In this document: piece by piece, positions 31,145-40,116 of the stretch | Position numbering within the stretch: the first letter of the stretch is position 1 | How the letters are laid out: the number at the start of each line of letters is the position of its first letter | Assembly: GCF_003008615.1 (NCBI RefSeq) | Contig: NZ_CP027657.1 | Span: 3,782,001 to 3,846,000, forward strand | Direction of reading: 5' to 3' | Length of the DNA: 64,000 nucleotides | Source: Pseudomonas mendocina | GTDB lineage: Bacteria > Pseudomonadota > Gammaproteobacteria > Pseudomonadales > Pseudomonadaceae | Position numbers and translations under genes: made by a program | Notes under the pieces: model-generated | What the model saw: the letters and a program-made list of their open reading frames with translations, nothing else | What the model was told of the DNA's origin: nothing | The model's database searches: none

Positions 31145-33001
31145 ATGTGTGGTCTGGTGGTTCTGGCACGTTGGCCAGAGCAGGCGAGTAGGCTGGCAAT
31201 GCGAGCTGCGTTGGATTGTCTGGCGCATCGCGGGCCGGACGCTGAAGGCATGCATGCGGCCTGGGGTGGTCGGTTGCTGCTGGGGCATCGGCGTCTTGCG
31301 ATTCTCGATACCAATACGGCGGCTTCCCAGCCCATGATTGACCCGCTGACGGCAACCGCGCTGGTCTTCAATGGCGCGATCTACAACTATCGAGAGTTGC
31401 GCGCTGAGTTGCAGGCACTGGGCGCCGTTTTCAGCACCGGCTCCGATACGGAGGTCATTCTGTTGGCCTGGCGTCATTGGGGCACGGCGTGCTTCCAGCG
31501 CTTCAATGGCATGTGGGCGCTGGCGATACACGACGGGCCTTCCGGTAAGCTGTATCTGAGTCGTGATCGGCTTGGGGTCAAACCACTGTATTGCCGGCGA
31601 TCGGCGGATTGCCTGGCGGTGGCCAGCGAACTCAAGGCTGTGCTGGCGGCCAGCCAGGCGCCGCTAAGGGTCGATCCCGCCGCGGCATTGGACTACCTGA
31701 GCCTGGGCTTGCTCGATCATCGCCCTTCCAGTTTTCTGCAGGACATCATTGAGGTACCACCCGGGGCGCTCTGGTGCGTCACGCCGGATGGCTTCATCGA
31801 GCAACGACGTTTTCATGACTGGCCCGAGGTCGATCCAGACTTGCAATGCGAGACGGTCGCCAAGGCGCTGCCCGAGCTTCTCGTGGATGCCGTCGGTTTG
31901 CGTCTGCGCTCCGATGTCGCGCTTGCCGCGCAGCTTTCCGGTGGTATGGATTCGGGTAGCGTGGCTTGGGCCATCGGTCAGCAACGCCAGGCGCTGGAGC
32001 ACTTTCAGGGCTTTTTTTCCTATGGCTACGATGGCGAGATAGGCCAGGAACACGACGAAACGGCGGCAGCCTTGCGCACCCTGGAACATGTCGCGCCTGG
32101 GTTGCCGTATCACCGTGTAGCGGCTGCCGCCTGTCCGCAACTGGCGGAGCTTGAACAACTGATCGCGGTGCAGGAGTTGCCAGTGGCGACGCCAAGCATT
32201 CTGGCGGGGTGGCGCCTGTTCCGAGCTATCTCGGCAACCGGGGCGAAAGTGGTGCTGACGGGGGATGGCAGTGATGAGCTGTTTGCCGGCTATACCCGGC
32301 GCTATCTGCCGTTGGCACTGCGTCGAGCGCTCGGGCGATTGGACTTTGCACAGGCGGGTGCACTTCTGGCGAGTGATGAGCTGTCATACGGCATTGCACT
32401 GCGCCGCTTGGTCTGGAGTCTGCCCGCCTCGGCCTTGTATGGCCTGTTCCGCCGGCAGCCGCATATGCGCGTGCTCCGTGAGGGCTTCCTGAATGCTCAG
32501 CGAGAGGCATTGCAGGGCGTGATCGCTCTGCAGCGCCAGGAACTCGATGTGCAGGGTGTCGATGATGTGAGGCGGGTGCTGTTGCCGCAGATTCTGCGCT
32601 ATGGCGACCGCAATGCCATGGCCTGGGGCATCGAGTCACGGTCACCATTCCTGGACTACCGTATCGCCGAGCTGGCCATGCGCCTGCCTGCATCACGCAA
32701 GGTTGGACCTGCGGGTGGAAAGCTGCCGCTGCGCATGGCGATGACTGGCCGTCTGCCGGATGCCGTGGTGCGTGGGCACAAGAATCGCGGGTTGGGCAAT
32801 GCCGAGCAGTACCAGGTTGGCCATATGAATCTGACCGAACTGCTCGAGGCACCTCCGCAGGCCGCAGCAGATTTCATCGACATCGCGCAGCTACGCGAAC
32901 AGCTACGTCGCCAGCCAGGCAACCCCAGATTGTGGTGGCCGGTCTGTTTCCTGCTTTGGCTGCGTTGGCTGGAGACCGGGCCGGGTCGACTAGCGTGCTG
33001 A
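31145..33001 (+). CDS. Asparagine-synthase-type glutamine amidotransferase (Cys2 present)
   Basis: A 618-residue AsnB-like protein starting MCGLVVLARWP at 31145, where GGAGG lies just upstream; Cys2 is the glutaminase nucleophile. It has HRGPDAEG and the ATP loop SGGMDSG (residues 265-271), plus TGDGSDELFAGY, all as in true glutamine-dependent enzymes. This contrasts with the cyclase at 24128-26056, which lacks Cys2. Such amidotransferases in O-antigen and exopolysaccharide loci (WbpS-like) amidate sugar acids. I assign it to the glycan, but a second lasso cyclase cannot be excluded. Its last 12 bases overlap the convergent glycosyltransferase gene. Confidence 0.85.
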   Translation: MCGLVVLARWPEQASRLAMRAALDCLAHRGPDAEGMHAAWGGRLLLGHRRLAILDTNTAASQPMIDPLTATALVFNGAIYNYRELRAELQALGAVFSTGSDTEVILLAWRHWGTACFQRFNGMWALAIHDGPSGKLYLSRDRLGVKPLYCRRSADCLAVASELKAVLAASQAPLRVDPAAALDYLSLGLLDHRPSSFLQDIIEVPPGALWCVTPDGFIEQRRFHDWPEVDPDLQCETVAKALPELLVDAVGLRLRSDVALAAQLSGGMDSGSVAWAIGQQRQALEHFQGFFSYGYDGEIGQEHDETAAALRTLEHVAPGLPYHRVAAAACPQLAELEQLIAVQELPVATPSILAGWRLFRAISATGAKVVLTGDGSDELFAGYTRRYLPLALRRALGRLDFAQAGALLASDELSYGIALRRLVWSLPASALYGLFRRQPHMRVLREGFLNAQREALQGVIALQRQELDVQGVDDVRRVLLPQILRYGDRNAMAWGIESRSPFLDYRIAELAMRLPASRKVGPAGGKLPLRMAMTGRLPDAVVRGHKNRGLGNAEQYQVGHMNLTELLEAPPQAAADFIDIAQLREQLRRQPGNPRLWWPVCFLLWLRWLETGPGRLAC

Positions 33002-34063
33002 CACGTTTTCGTAGAGGGCTTTTACGCGTTGACGAATACCTTCCCAGGTGAAGGTATTCATCGTGCGTCGATGATGTTCGTCGCTGATCCTGCCTCGAGA
33101 CTGCTGCACGATGCATTGCACGAGTCGGCTGACATCCGCGAGTGGGTAGAGAGCATCCTCCAGGCCGACTTGGGTGAGGATCGCCCGGTTGCCTGGAATG
33201 TCGCTGGCGACCACCGGGCAACGGTGCAACAGCATTTCGATGATTACTGTCGGCATGCCTTCCATTTCCGACGGGAGCAGGAATGCATCGGCTGCAGCCG
33301 ACATCCCGGCGACATCGTTGTCGCTGACGAAGCCGTGGAACTGTACCCGTTCACTCAGTCCCTGGCTGGCGGCCAGATGTTCCAGGCGTGCACGGTCAGG
33401 GCCGGTGCCGACCAGATGCAGCACTGCCTGCTCGAGTCCAGGTTGGCTAAGCGCTGCAATGGCGTCTTCGAGGCGTTTGACGCAGTCGAGTCGTCCTACC
33501 GACAGCAAGGCCGGCGAGCCCTTGAGTTCTGTGCCCATGACGTTCTGAGGCAGGTTCTTCAGCAGCACACAGTTGGGGATGAACACAGGGCGTGTGACGC
33601 GCAGGTTCCGGGTCTGCAGATAGTCCAGCCAGAATTCAGCCAGTAACACGGTGGCATCAGCCCGCTTCAGGAGCCAGCGTTCGGCCAGTTGATCCCATAG
33701 CCACTTGGCCGCGCGTTTAACGGTGCTGCTGTCGTGATCGTAGTAACAATGCGGTGTGTAGACGACTTTCTTGTTCAGGCGATGGGCCATGTACGCCGCA
33801 CGTAGACTGACTGGTGTGCGTGAGCCATGGACATGCACGATATCCGCCCAGCGAACATCGGCTAGCAGGTTGGCCTTGCTCGCATGATGAACCTCATAGC
33901 GGCCGGCTCCTGCGTCAGGGTCTACAGCCTGAGCGATCACACGTATCGAATGCCCCTCTTGCAATGCCAGATCGGCCAGGCCGGCGATGTGGCGCGAAAC
34001 GCCACCACCGCCAGTATGAGGTTGGAAGTTCTTGTAGACGTGCAGGATGCGTGCAGGAGTCAT
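32990..34063 (-). CDS. Glycosyltransferase family 4 (GT-B)
   Basis: A 357-residue GT4 enzyme. N-terminal ILHVYKNFQPHTGGGGVSRHI is the acceptor-side loop, ALLSVGRLDCVKRLEDAI opens the donor domain, and AFLLPSEMEGMPTVIIEML holds the E-x7-E donor-binding motif. It is the last gene of the long minus-strand operon that begins with the PqqD-like gene. It should add one sugar to a lipid-linked repeat unit, or to a modified peptide; the sugar cannot be told. It starts 8 bases after the O-antigen polymerase stop. Confidence 0.88.
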   Translation of the reverse strand: MTPARILHVYKNFQPHTGGGGVSRHIAGLADLALQEGHSIRVIAQAVDPDAGAGRYEVHHASKANLLADVRWADIVHVHGSRTPVSLRAAYMAHRLNKKVVYTPHCYYDHDSSTVKRAAKWLWDQLAERWLLKRADATVLLAEFWLDYLQTRNLRVTRPVFIPNCVLLKNLPQNVMGTELKGSPALLSVGRLDCVKRLEDAIAALSQPGLEQAVLHLVGTGPDRARLEHLAASQGLSERVQFHGFVSDNDVAGMSAAADAFLLPSEMEGMPTVIIEMLLHRCPVVASDIPGNRAILTQVGLEDALYPLADVSRLVQCIVQQSRGRISDEHHRRTMNTFTWEGIRQRVKALYENVSAR

Positions 34064-34071
34064 GTCGAGAC

Positions 34072-35388
34072 TTATCTAAGGGCCTGTGAAGTGGGAACGG
34101 CGCTGCCTGTATCGAGTGCGCCGAAGGCGCGTACGGCGCCGCCGAGCATCAGCCACAGCGCCGCCGAGCCTGAAACCGAAAGGATGTGTTCGGAGGTTAC
34201 CAGTGTGATGGTCATGCCGGCCGCTAGGTAGAATAGTGCCAAACCAAGCGTCTCTTGATGCTGGCGGTATCCGTTCAGCGCCAGGAGCATGGCTCGCCCA
34301 TAAAAATACAGGAACACCAGTGCGCCGGGGACGCCGATCTGGAACGCGATGCTGAAAATTGCCCCTTCGCCGCCGCCGAGACTGCTCAGGAAAAGTGTTC
34401 CGGCTACTGCGCCCTGTCGCCCCAGTCCGCCGCCCAGCAGTAAAACCTGTGGCAGGTCTTGCAGGTTTTTTTGCAGGGCTGTCCAGTGCCCGATGCTGGA
34501 GCCATCAAGGAAGAAGATGGTTTTGATGATCAAGGAGGCCGAGGCCGCGAGAAAGCCCGCCAGTACGATGCTGGCGAGCATGAGCCGAACCCAGGGCGGG
34601 CCGGAGAGCTGGCGTGCGCTGAGTGCGTAGCCGAGCAGAGCGATCCCTGCCATCAGCATCGCGCCGCGGGTTCCCGACATCCACACGCCAGCGAGTAGCA
34701 TGGCGCACAGCAGCAAGCGCAAGCAGAGACCTGCACGATCACGCAGATACCTGTGGTTCATCGCCAGCGCCAGCAGCGCTGCAATGGCCAGAAAGCTACC
34801 TTGGGCCAGTGGTGCGGCGAGCAGCCCGGCAGCGCGCCGTTGCAGGTTCTCCATGGTGCCCATGTAGAAGTTCCAGGGCAGGGCGGTTTCGGGGTGTGTC
34901 GATCTGGGTAGAACGCCCTTGATCTGTGCGCTGTACTCAGGAAAGCGCAGGGTGTGTGTCCAGAATTCGGTGTGGCCGATATCCCAGGTACCGAAGGCGG
35001 TACTGGCCAGTGCGATGAGGACGATGAACGATGCGCTGCGCTGTAGCTCTGCGGTATTGCGAATGCAGTAGTAACCGACCAGGAACAGCAGCGGGGGAAT
35101 CATCAGGCTGCCGAACGAACCGATGATGATCGGCAGTGAAACCCCGTAGGCGAGGCCGACCGGAATGTGCACGAGCGCCAGGGCGCCATACAGCACGATG
35201 GCGATGAGCATATCCCTGGGCAGTCGGCAGACCAGCAGGCACAGGGCTGCCGTGATGATGATGGTAGCGTCGCGGCTGGGGCGCAGCATCGAGGCTGCGG
35301 GGAAATTGCCGGCGTCATAGAGCCAGGCCGTGAACAGGTCGCCGCAGTGAATCCAGAGGATCAGCAACAGTAGGTAATAGCGTCTCAT
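34072..35388 (-). CDS. O-antigen polymerase/ligase-like membrane protein
   Basis: A 438-residue protein with about eleven membrane helices (MRRYYLLLLILWIHCGDLF...; LLLCAMLLAGVWMSGTRGAMLMAGIALLGY). The SGTRGA motif and the loop GGGLGRQGAVAGTLFLSS resemble Wzy/EpsK-like polymerases. I start it at ATG 35388 because it overlaps the preceding stop as ATGA; a longer form from 35415 is possible. It is the likely polymerase for the glycan repeat unit delivered by the flippase encoded immediately upstream. Confidence 0.8.
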   Translation of the reverse strand: MRRYYLLLLILWIHCGDLFTAWLYDAGNFPAASMLRPSRDATIIITAALCLLVCRLPRDMLIAIVLYGALALVHIPVGLAYGVSLPIIIGSFGSLMIPPLLFLVGYYCIRNTAELQRSASFIVLIALASTAFGTWDIGHTEFWTHTLRFPEYSAQIKGVLPRSTHPETALPWNFYMGTMENLQRRAAGLLAAPLAQGSFLAIAALLALAMNHRYLRDRAGLCLRLLLCAMLLAGVWMSGTRGAMLMAGIALLGYALSARQLSGPPWVRLMLASIVLAGFLAASASLIIKTIFFLDGSSIGHWTALQKNLQDLPQVLLLGGGLGRQGAVAGTLFLSSLGGGEGAIFSIAFQIGVPGALVFLYFYGRAMLLALNGYRQHQETLGLALFYLAAGMTITLVTSEHILSVSGSAALWLMLGGAVRAFGALDTGSAVPTSQALR

Positions 35389-37988
35389 CGCGTGCAACCC
35401 ACCCATTCCAGCCATTGGTCATTCGTTTTGAATGTGTCCTCCAGCCAATCGCGCTGGCGTTTCAGGAAGACCTGACGCCGTTCTTCATGCTGCACCAGTG
35501 CATCCAGGAGCTGCCTCAGCGCCTGGTAATCGGCCACGCGGATCAGTGGCTGTCCAACCTTTCGGGCGGCTATCGAGCCGGGTGCCTGCCAGTCGAGGCC
35601 GATGACCAGATGCCCGTAGCGTGCGGCATCGAGCAATGCCGTCGAGCAAAAGCCCAGCACGATGCTGGGGGCGCTCCCCGGCTGCAGGATGTCATGTGGC
35701 GGGCGTCGACACAGGTGAACCAGTGTTGCGGGGTAGGGATTCGCCTGCCGACATTCCTCGGGGTGCAGCAGGATTTGCAGGCGTTGCCCATAGTGATCGT
35801 CGGCATGCAGGTGTTGCGCGAGTTGAATGAAGTCGGCCTTCAGCGAGCGACCGAAGATTGGTGTGTGCGTCTGGGAAATGATGCATATCGCCGCTGGGGT
35901 AGATAGTGCCTCGGTAGGGGGCGGCAACGCTTTGCTCGGGCCGCGAAGCAGAGTGGCGGGGGGGAAACCCAGCGTCAGGTAGGCTTCCTGGCTGCTCTCT
36001 CCCCAGACCAGTTGTCGATCTGCTCTTGGTGGCGCGAATTCGTCTGTTGGCAGCCCGTGCTGCACACAGAGGCTGCGCCATGTGCCCCGGCTGGCCTCTA
36101 TGGCGGCAACGGCGAACAGGTCGAAGTCGTTGTGCAGTAGCAGCGTTCCGCCCGCAGCCTGCTGCGCCAGGGTGCGCCGCCATGCTTCCAGCCAGAGGCG
36201 ATGACGAAACAGCGTGCAGCGTACCGGCCAGGCCTCGATGGGAGCCTGATGTGCTGCGGGAAGCGGCATGATCCAGGCGTGCAGTGCACTGATCCAGCCC
36301 TTGAAGGATGGGCGTGCCGGGCAGGATCCACTGACTATCGAGCGCAGGCGCGGGTGGATCACGATGGCAGTGGGGCGTCCCTGTGCTTGCAGGCTTTGCA
36401 GGCAGGGCTCCAATGCCTCGCGACCGCTGCTACCGGGCAGTGACGCCACCCCGATGATTGTGGGTAAGCGGGCCGATTGGCGAGGCAGCGACAGGCAGTA
36501 TCCGGCGTCCCGCATGGCTGCCAGGAAACAACGCAGATTGCGTTTGTAGCCTGTGCGCTGCCGGATGAAGAAAAGCTCATGGCGCAAGCGGCTGATTTCC
36601 GCGCCGTAGTGATCGGCGAGGGCTTGCTGGAATGCTGCCGGCGACTGGGTCTTGGCGGCATGTGGCGTTCCCGCCTCCCGCAATGCCTGAGGCTGTCGAT
36701 AAAGCGACAGCAGGATCAGTGGCAGCAGTGCCGCGTTCAACAGCCAGGCAGCCGGGAGATCGATGATCAGTGCGCTGATGAAGATGGATGTCAGAAGCAG
36801 ATAGCCACTGGAAGTGAGCCCAAGGCGGCACAAGTGAAGTGTGGCCAGGGTTAGGCCCAGCATCACCAGTGCGCGGCCCCACAACAGTCCGGCGGCGGAT
36901 TCCAGCGCAAAGGCCGTGAGTTGCCACAGCGCACTGGTGAACAGCCCGAAGAACATGATGTGCAGGAGTTGGCGCTCGTGCCCGTGGCCAATGGCCAGTG
37001 CACTGCCTAGGCCTCCCAGGGTGATGAAGGTCCAGCCCAGCATGATTGGGATGAGCAGATCCAGCCTCTGCAGCAGGGGCGTTGCAGGCCATAGTGTCCA
37101 GAAGGTCAGTACCAGCAGCAGGCCGATCGCCAATCCTGCCAGGAGCAATGCGCCCAGGTAGCCTGCCCACCTTGAGCCCGATCCTTTGACTTCGACCAAC
37201 AAGAGGCGATTGAACTGGTTGAAGATTCCGGATGCACCATTGAGCGCATGGCTCAACAGGAGGTAGGTGGCGGTGAAGCTGGGTGCCAGTTGGGCGATCA
37301 GAAAGGGTGTCAGACGTTCATGCAGGGTTCCGGCAATGCCGATCATCGATAGCTGCAGGGCTGATGCGAGCATGTTGCTTTCCCGCTTGTCCAGGCTGGG
37401 TAACAGCAGATGGGGGCGGCCGAACGTGTACAGGTTGACCGCTGCCTGAGCAGCAAAACCCAGGCTGACCAGCGCACCAGCCGTACTGGCGGAAAGGGGC
37501 GTATTGCTCAGCAGCACGATCAGGCTGGCCATCAGGGCTGTGGGCCAGGCAACTTGCTGAAGCAGAAAGCCCATATGCCGTCGCCCCTGGGCGAGTAGCG
37601 GTGCTGAATAATTGATCAAGCCCAGTAGCGTGGCCGGCAAGGCGCTGAGCAGGTAGGCAAAACCATCGCTTTGCGCACCGCGTATCAGTAGCCAGCCAAG
37701 CAAGACTGCTGCATCGAGCAACAGCGTCAGCGTCAGTCGGTGCAGAAGCGCCTTGCGCCAGCGCGCGCTCCAGCCTGGCGCATCTGGCGATTCGCGCAGG
37801 AATAGAGAGCTGTAGCCCAGGTCGGCAATGAACAGGGTGCTGAGAATCAGCAGGTGAGCCAGGCCGACTTCGGCGTACAGCGATTGGCCAAGCTGCTGCA
37901 GCAGAAGTAGCTGAAAGGCGAAGTTGGTGATCTGGCCAGTGGCATAGATGGCTGCGCCACTGGCAAAGCTGAGGCCCGAGTGTGCCAT
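35385..37988 (-). CDS. Polysaccharide flippase fused to a GT-B-like domain
   Basis: An 867-residue protein in two parts. Residues about 1-420 are a 12-helix MATE/MOP-type flippase (GAAIYATGQITNFAFQLLLLQQLGQSLYAEVGLAHLL; ERLTPFLIAQLAPSFTATYLLLSHALNG). Residues about 440-867 are soluble, with features of capsule-type GT-B enzymes (SLCVQHGLPTDEF, VWGESSQEAYLTLGF, ICIISQTHTPIFGRSLK, SIVLGFCSTALLDAARYGHLVIGLDW), similar in layout to CDP-glycerol or sialyl transferases. The fusion would couple glycosylation to flipping. It overlaps the polymerase gene by 4 bases and abuts the TylF-like gene. The C-terminal assignment is less certain than the flippase. Confidence 0.75.
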   Translation of the reverse strand: MAHSGLSFASGAAIYATGQITNFAFQLLLLQQLGQSLYAEVGLAHLLILSTLFIADLGYSSLFLRESPDAPGWSARWRKALLHRLTLTLLLDAAVLLGWLLIRGAQSDGFAYLLSALPATLLGLINYSAPLLAQGRRHMGFLLQQVAWPTALMASLIVLLSNTPLSASTAGALVSLGFAAQAAVNLYTFGRPHLLLPSLDKRESNMLASALQLSMIGIAGTLHERLTPFLIAQLAPSFTATYLLLSHALNGASGIFNQFNRLLLVEVKGSGSRWAGYLGALLLAGLAIGLLLVLTFWTLWPATPLLQRLDLLIPIMLGWTFITLGGLGSALAIGHGHERQLLHIMFFGLFTSALWQLTAFALESAAGLLWGRALVMLGLTLATLHLCRLGLTSSGYLLLTSIFISALIIDLPAAWLLNAALLPLILLSLYRQPQALREAGTPHAAKTQSPAAFQQALADHYGAEISRLRHELFFIRQRTGYKRNLRCFLAAMRDAGYCLSLPRQSARLPTIIGVASLPGSSGREALEPCLQSLQAQGRPTAIVIHPRLRSIVSGSCPARPSFKGWISALHAWIMPLPAAHQAPIEAWPVRCTLFRHRLWLEAWRRTLAQQAAGGTLLLHNDFDLFAVAAIEASRGTWRSLCVQHGLPTDEFAPPRADRQLVWGESSQEAYLTLGFPPATLLRGPSKALPPPTEALSTPAAICIISQTHTPIFGRSLKADFIQLAQHLHADDHYGQRLQILLHPEECRQANPYPATLVHLCRRPPHDILQPGSAPSIVLGFCSTALLDAARYGHLVIGLDWQAPGSIAARKVGQPLIRVADYQALRQLLDALVQHEERRQVFLKRQRDWLEDTFKTNDQWLEWVGCTR

Positions 37989-38732
37989 CTATCGTGCGGC
38001 CGTCTGTCCGTCTCGGTTCGGCACATGGCACAAGTAGGCACGCGATGCCGCGCCATAGGCAAACCAGGGCTCAAGCTCAATCTGGCTTTGCTCCAGGAAC
38101 TCACGCAATGCCCTGCGCTGGCCCTTGTCATTGCTGGCGCGGAACAGGTCATGGTCGTCGCACAGCAAGACGCTGCCCTGTACCAGTCGGGGGCCGATCA
38201 TGTTCAGAGCATCCCGCGTGGACAGATAAAGATCGCAATCCAGGTGCACGATGGCGGCGGGGGCAGAGCCAATGGCCTGGGCGTTGTCACTGAAAAGTCC
38301 GGGCACCAAGCGCAGGCGTGGCGCCTTCAGGCCAACAACGGCGCAGAGCTCCCTCGTGCTTTGTTCAGTTGCCATGAATGTGCCTGTGGCAAGGGTGTCT
38401 TCGCCCTCATCATTTTCCGGCATGCCCGAGAAGCTGTCGAAACCATAGAACATGCTCTGATGGGCCATGAAGTCTGCAACGCTTCCCTTACGTTCATACG
38501 GAAGATCCTTGGAGTTCAGGATTCGTCCGTTGCAGCGCTGGTAGGACAACCATGAACTGATCAGGCTGTGTCCGCGATAAACGCCAAATTCGTAGTAGTC
38601 GCCACTGAGTTGTGTCGCATGTACGTAAGCCCAGGCACGGTGCAGTGCACCATGAACATCATTGCGGTTGAAGTGCGCGCGCGCGCGTAGCCGCCAGTAG
38701 ATCAGGCGTGCTCGATCCTTGAAACTGGGCAT
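37989..38732 (-). CDS. TylF/MycF-like O-methyltransferase
   Basis: A 247-residue class I methyltransferase of the macrocin O-methyltransferase family. The SAM region is DYYEFGVYRGHSLISSWL, followed by FYGFDSFSGMPENDEG, and AAIVHLDCDLYLSTRDALN plus LLCDDHD give the metal-binding acids. I start at ATG 38732 (MPSFKDRARL), which has GGGAG upstream; the frame is open to 38837. Its stop is directly followed by the flippase start. In surface-glycan loci this family methylates a sugar hydroxyl. Confidence 0.83.
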   Translation of the reverse strand: MPSFKDRARLIYWRLRARAHFNRNDVHGALHRAWAYVHATQLSGDYYEFGVYRGHSLISSWLSYQRCNGRILNSKDLPYERKGSVADFMAHQSMFYGFDSFSGMPENDEGEDTLATGTFMATEQSTRELCAVVGLKAPRLRLVPGLFSDNAQAIGSAPAAIVHLDCDLYLSTRDALNMIGPRLVQGSVLLCDDHDLFRASNDKGQRRALREFLEQSQIELEPWFAYGAASRAYLCHVPNRDGQTAAR

Positions 38733-38852
38733 CCGTGTACTCCCGGTGTGTATGAAGGTAGGCGCTGGGTCATGTTGGATTGACGACGGCTCTGTAGGGC
38801 TCTGTAACCCCTTGTTTGGTTGTAGCCTGAAGCGCATGCCTTGCGCTGGTGA

Positions 38853-40043
38853 TCATTTGGCACCGAGCGGTAACGCCTGGCGACGGATCAGCTGATACAG
38901 GGCAAGCAATACCGAACTGGCGAAAAATACCAAGGCGAATATGCCGGCGCCGACGATCAGAGGGCGCCTGCTAATGATCGGTGTTGCCGGAAGGTCGGTG
39001 ATTGCCTTGAGTTGAAGCAGCTGTGGCTTGCTGAGTAGAGACTGAACCTGGTTCAGCACGTCCGAGCTGACTTCCGTTGCAGCCAATGATGAAGCATTGG
39101 CTTGTTGGAGCTGGTTGGCGCGCGTTATCAATTGTTGAGCCAGATCATGACCCGAATGAGTGGGCGGTAGTGACTTGTCGATCTTGCTGATGACCTGCTC
39201 GTAGAATCCAAGCCGCTCCAGCTCGTACTCGGTTTTCTTGATCAGGCTATTGTCCTCCGAAATCGTTGATTCCAGGGCGACAATCTGAGCCAGTGGTGAC
39301 ATATAGCGGCCACCACCACCTTGCACCGAAACCACGGTGTTGCGCTCGACCTGACGAAGTTCAGGGTACTGGGCGAGTAACTGTTGCATGTCTTCGATGC
39401 GGCTGCGATTGAGTTGCATGGCGACTTGTTTGTCGAACAGCTGGAGTTGCAACTCCGGTCGTTTGTCGATGATGAGGTTTTGCCAATCGTTTATGAGGCT
39501 GCGTGCACCTTCCAGCACCATTGCTTCACGAATCTGGCTGATCATGAGCTGTCGAAGAAGTTTGGATTGGTCGTCGCTGCGGGCTCTGATGGACAACTCC
39601 AATCCCAGGGTGCTGGCTTTTTGCAGATTGGCGCTCGGTGCGTCCTGAATATCGTCTCGGCGCAGTGCCGAGCGATAGCGAACACTGTTTTTCCAGAAAT
39701 CAGGGTTGCTGAAACGGCCAGCCAGTCGCTGGCGCTCGGCTTCATCGCTGCCTGCCGAGCTTTTCTCAAGGGTGTTCTGAATGAGGGCTTTATCTGGAAG
39801 GATGGGCTCTATCTGGCGCCATTTGTCCAGTGACAGGGTCGGGGTATCAAGCAGTGCGGTGAGCTGATAGAGCGGATTATTCGCCACCCAGAACACGACG
39901 GGCGCAGTGCACAGCAACGCTATCAGCAGCACCCGGCGCCCTTGCTTCAGATAGAAGTTCAATATGCCGATGAACAGGTCGCCCAGCGAGGCTTCATCTG
40001 TTCGAGTGGGTGCATCGGCTCGTATCGACATGGTTTGGCTCAT
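38853..40043 (-). CDS. Wzz-like polysaccharide chain-length determinant
   Basis: A 396-residue polysaccharide co-polymerase: an N-terminal membrane helix (RVLLIALLCTAPVVFWVA), a long periplasmic helical part with coiled-coil stretches (QLFDKQVAMQLNRSRIEDMQQLLAQ; STISEDNSLIKKTEYELE), and a C-terminal helix after a Pro-rich segment (ATPIISRRPLIVGAGIFALVFF). There is no cytoplasmic kinase domain. It sets polymer length together with Wzy. Its presence in the same operon as the lasso B, D and N genes is the strongest sign that the two pathways are expressed together. Confidence 0.82.
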   Translation of the reverse strand: MSQTMSIRADAPTRTDEASLGDLFIGILNFYLKQGRRVLLIALLCTAPVVFWVANNPLYQLTALLDTPTLSLDKWRQIEPILPDKALIQNTLEKSSAGSDEAERQRLAGRFSNPDFWKNSVRYRSALRRDDIQDAPSANLQKASTLGLELSIRARSDDQSKLLRQLMISQIREAMVLEGARSLINDWQNLIIDKRPELQLQLFDKQVAMQLNRSRIEDMQQLLAQYPELRQVERNTVVSVQGGGGRYMSPLAQIVALESTISEDNSLIKKTEYELERLGFYEQVISKIDKSLPPTHSGHDLAQQLITRANQLQQANASSLAATEVSSDVLNQVQSLLSKPQLLQLKAITDLPATPIISRRPLIVGAGIFALVFFASSVLLALYQLIRRQALPLGAK

Positions 40044-40116
40044 CGTGCGTGGTCAGGGGGTATTGTGGGACGCCAAGGTGGGGCACTGTGCCATAGGCTT
40101 TTGCGGACGGGCAAAC

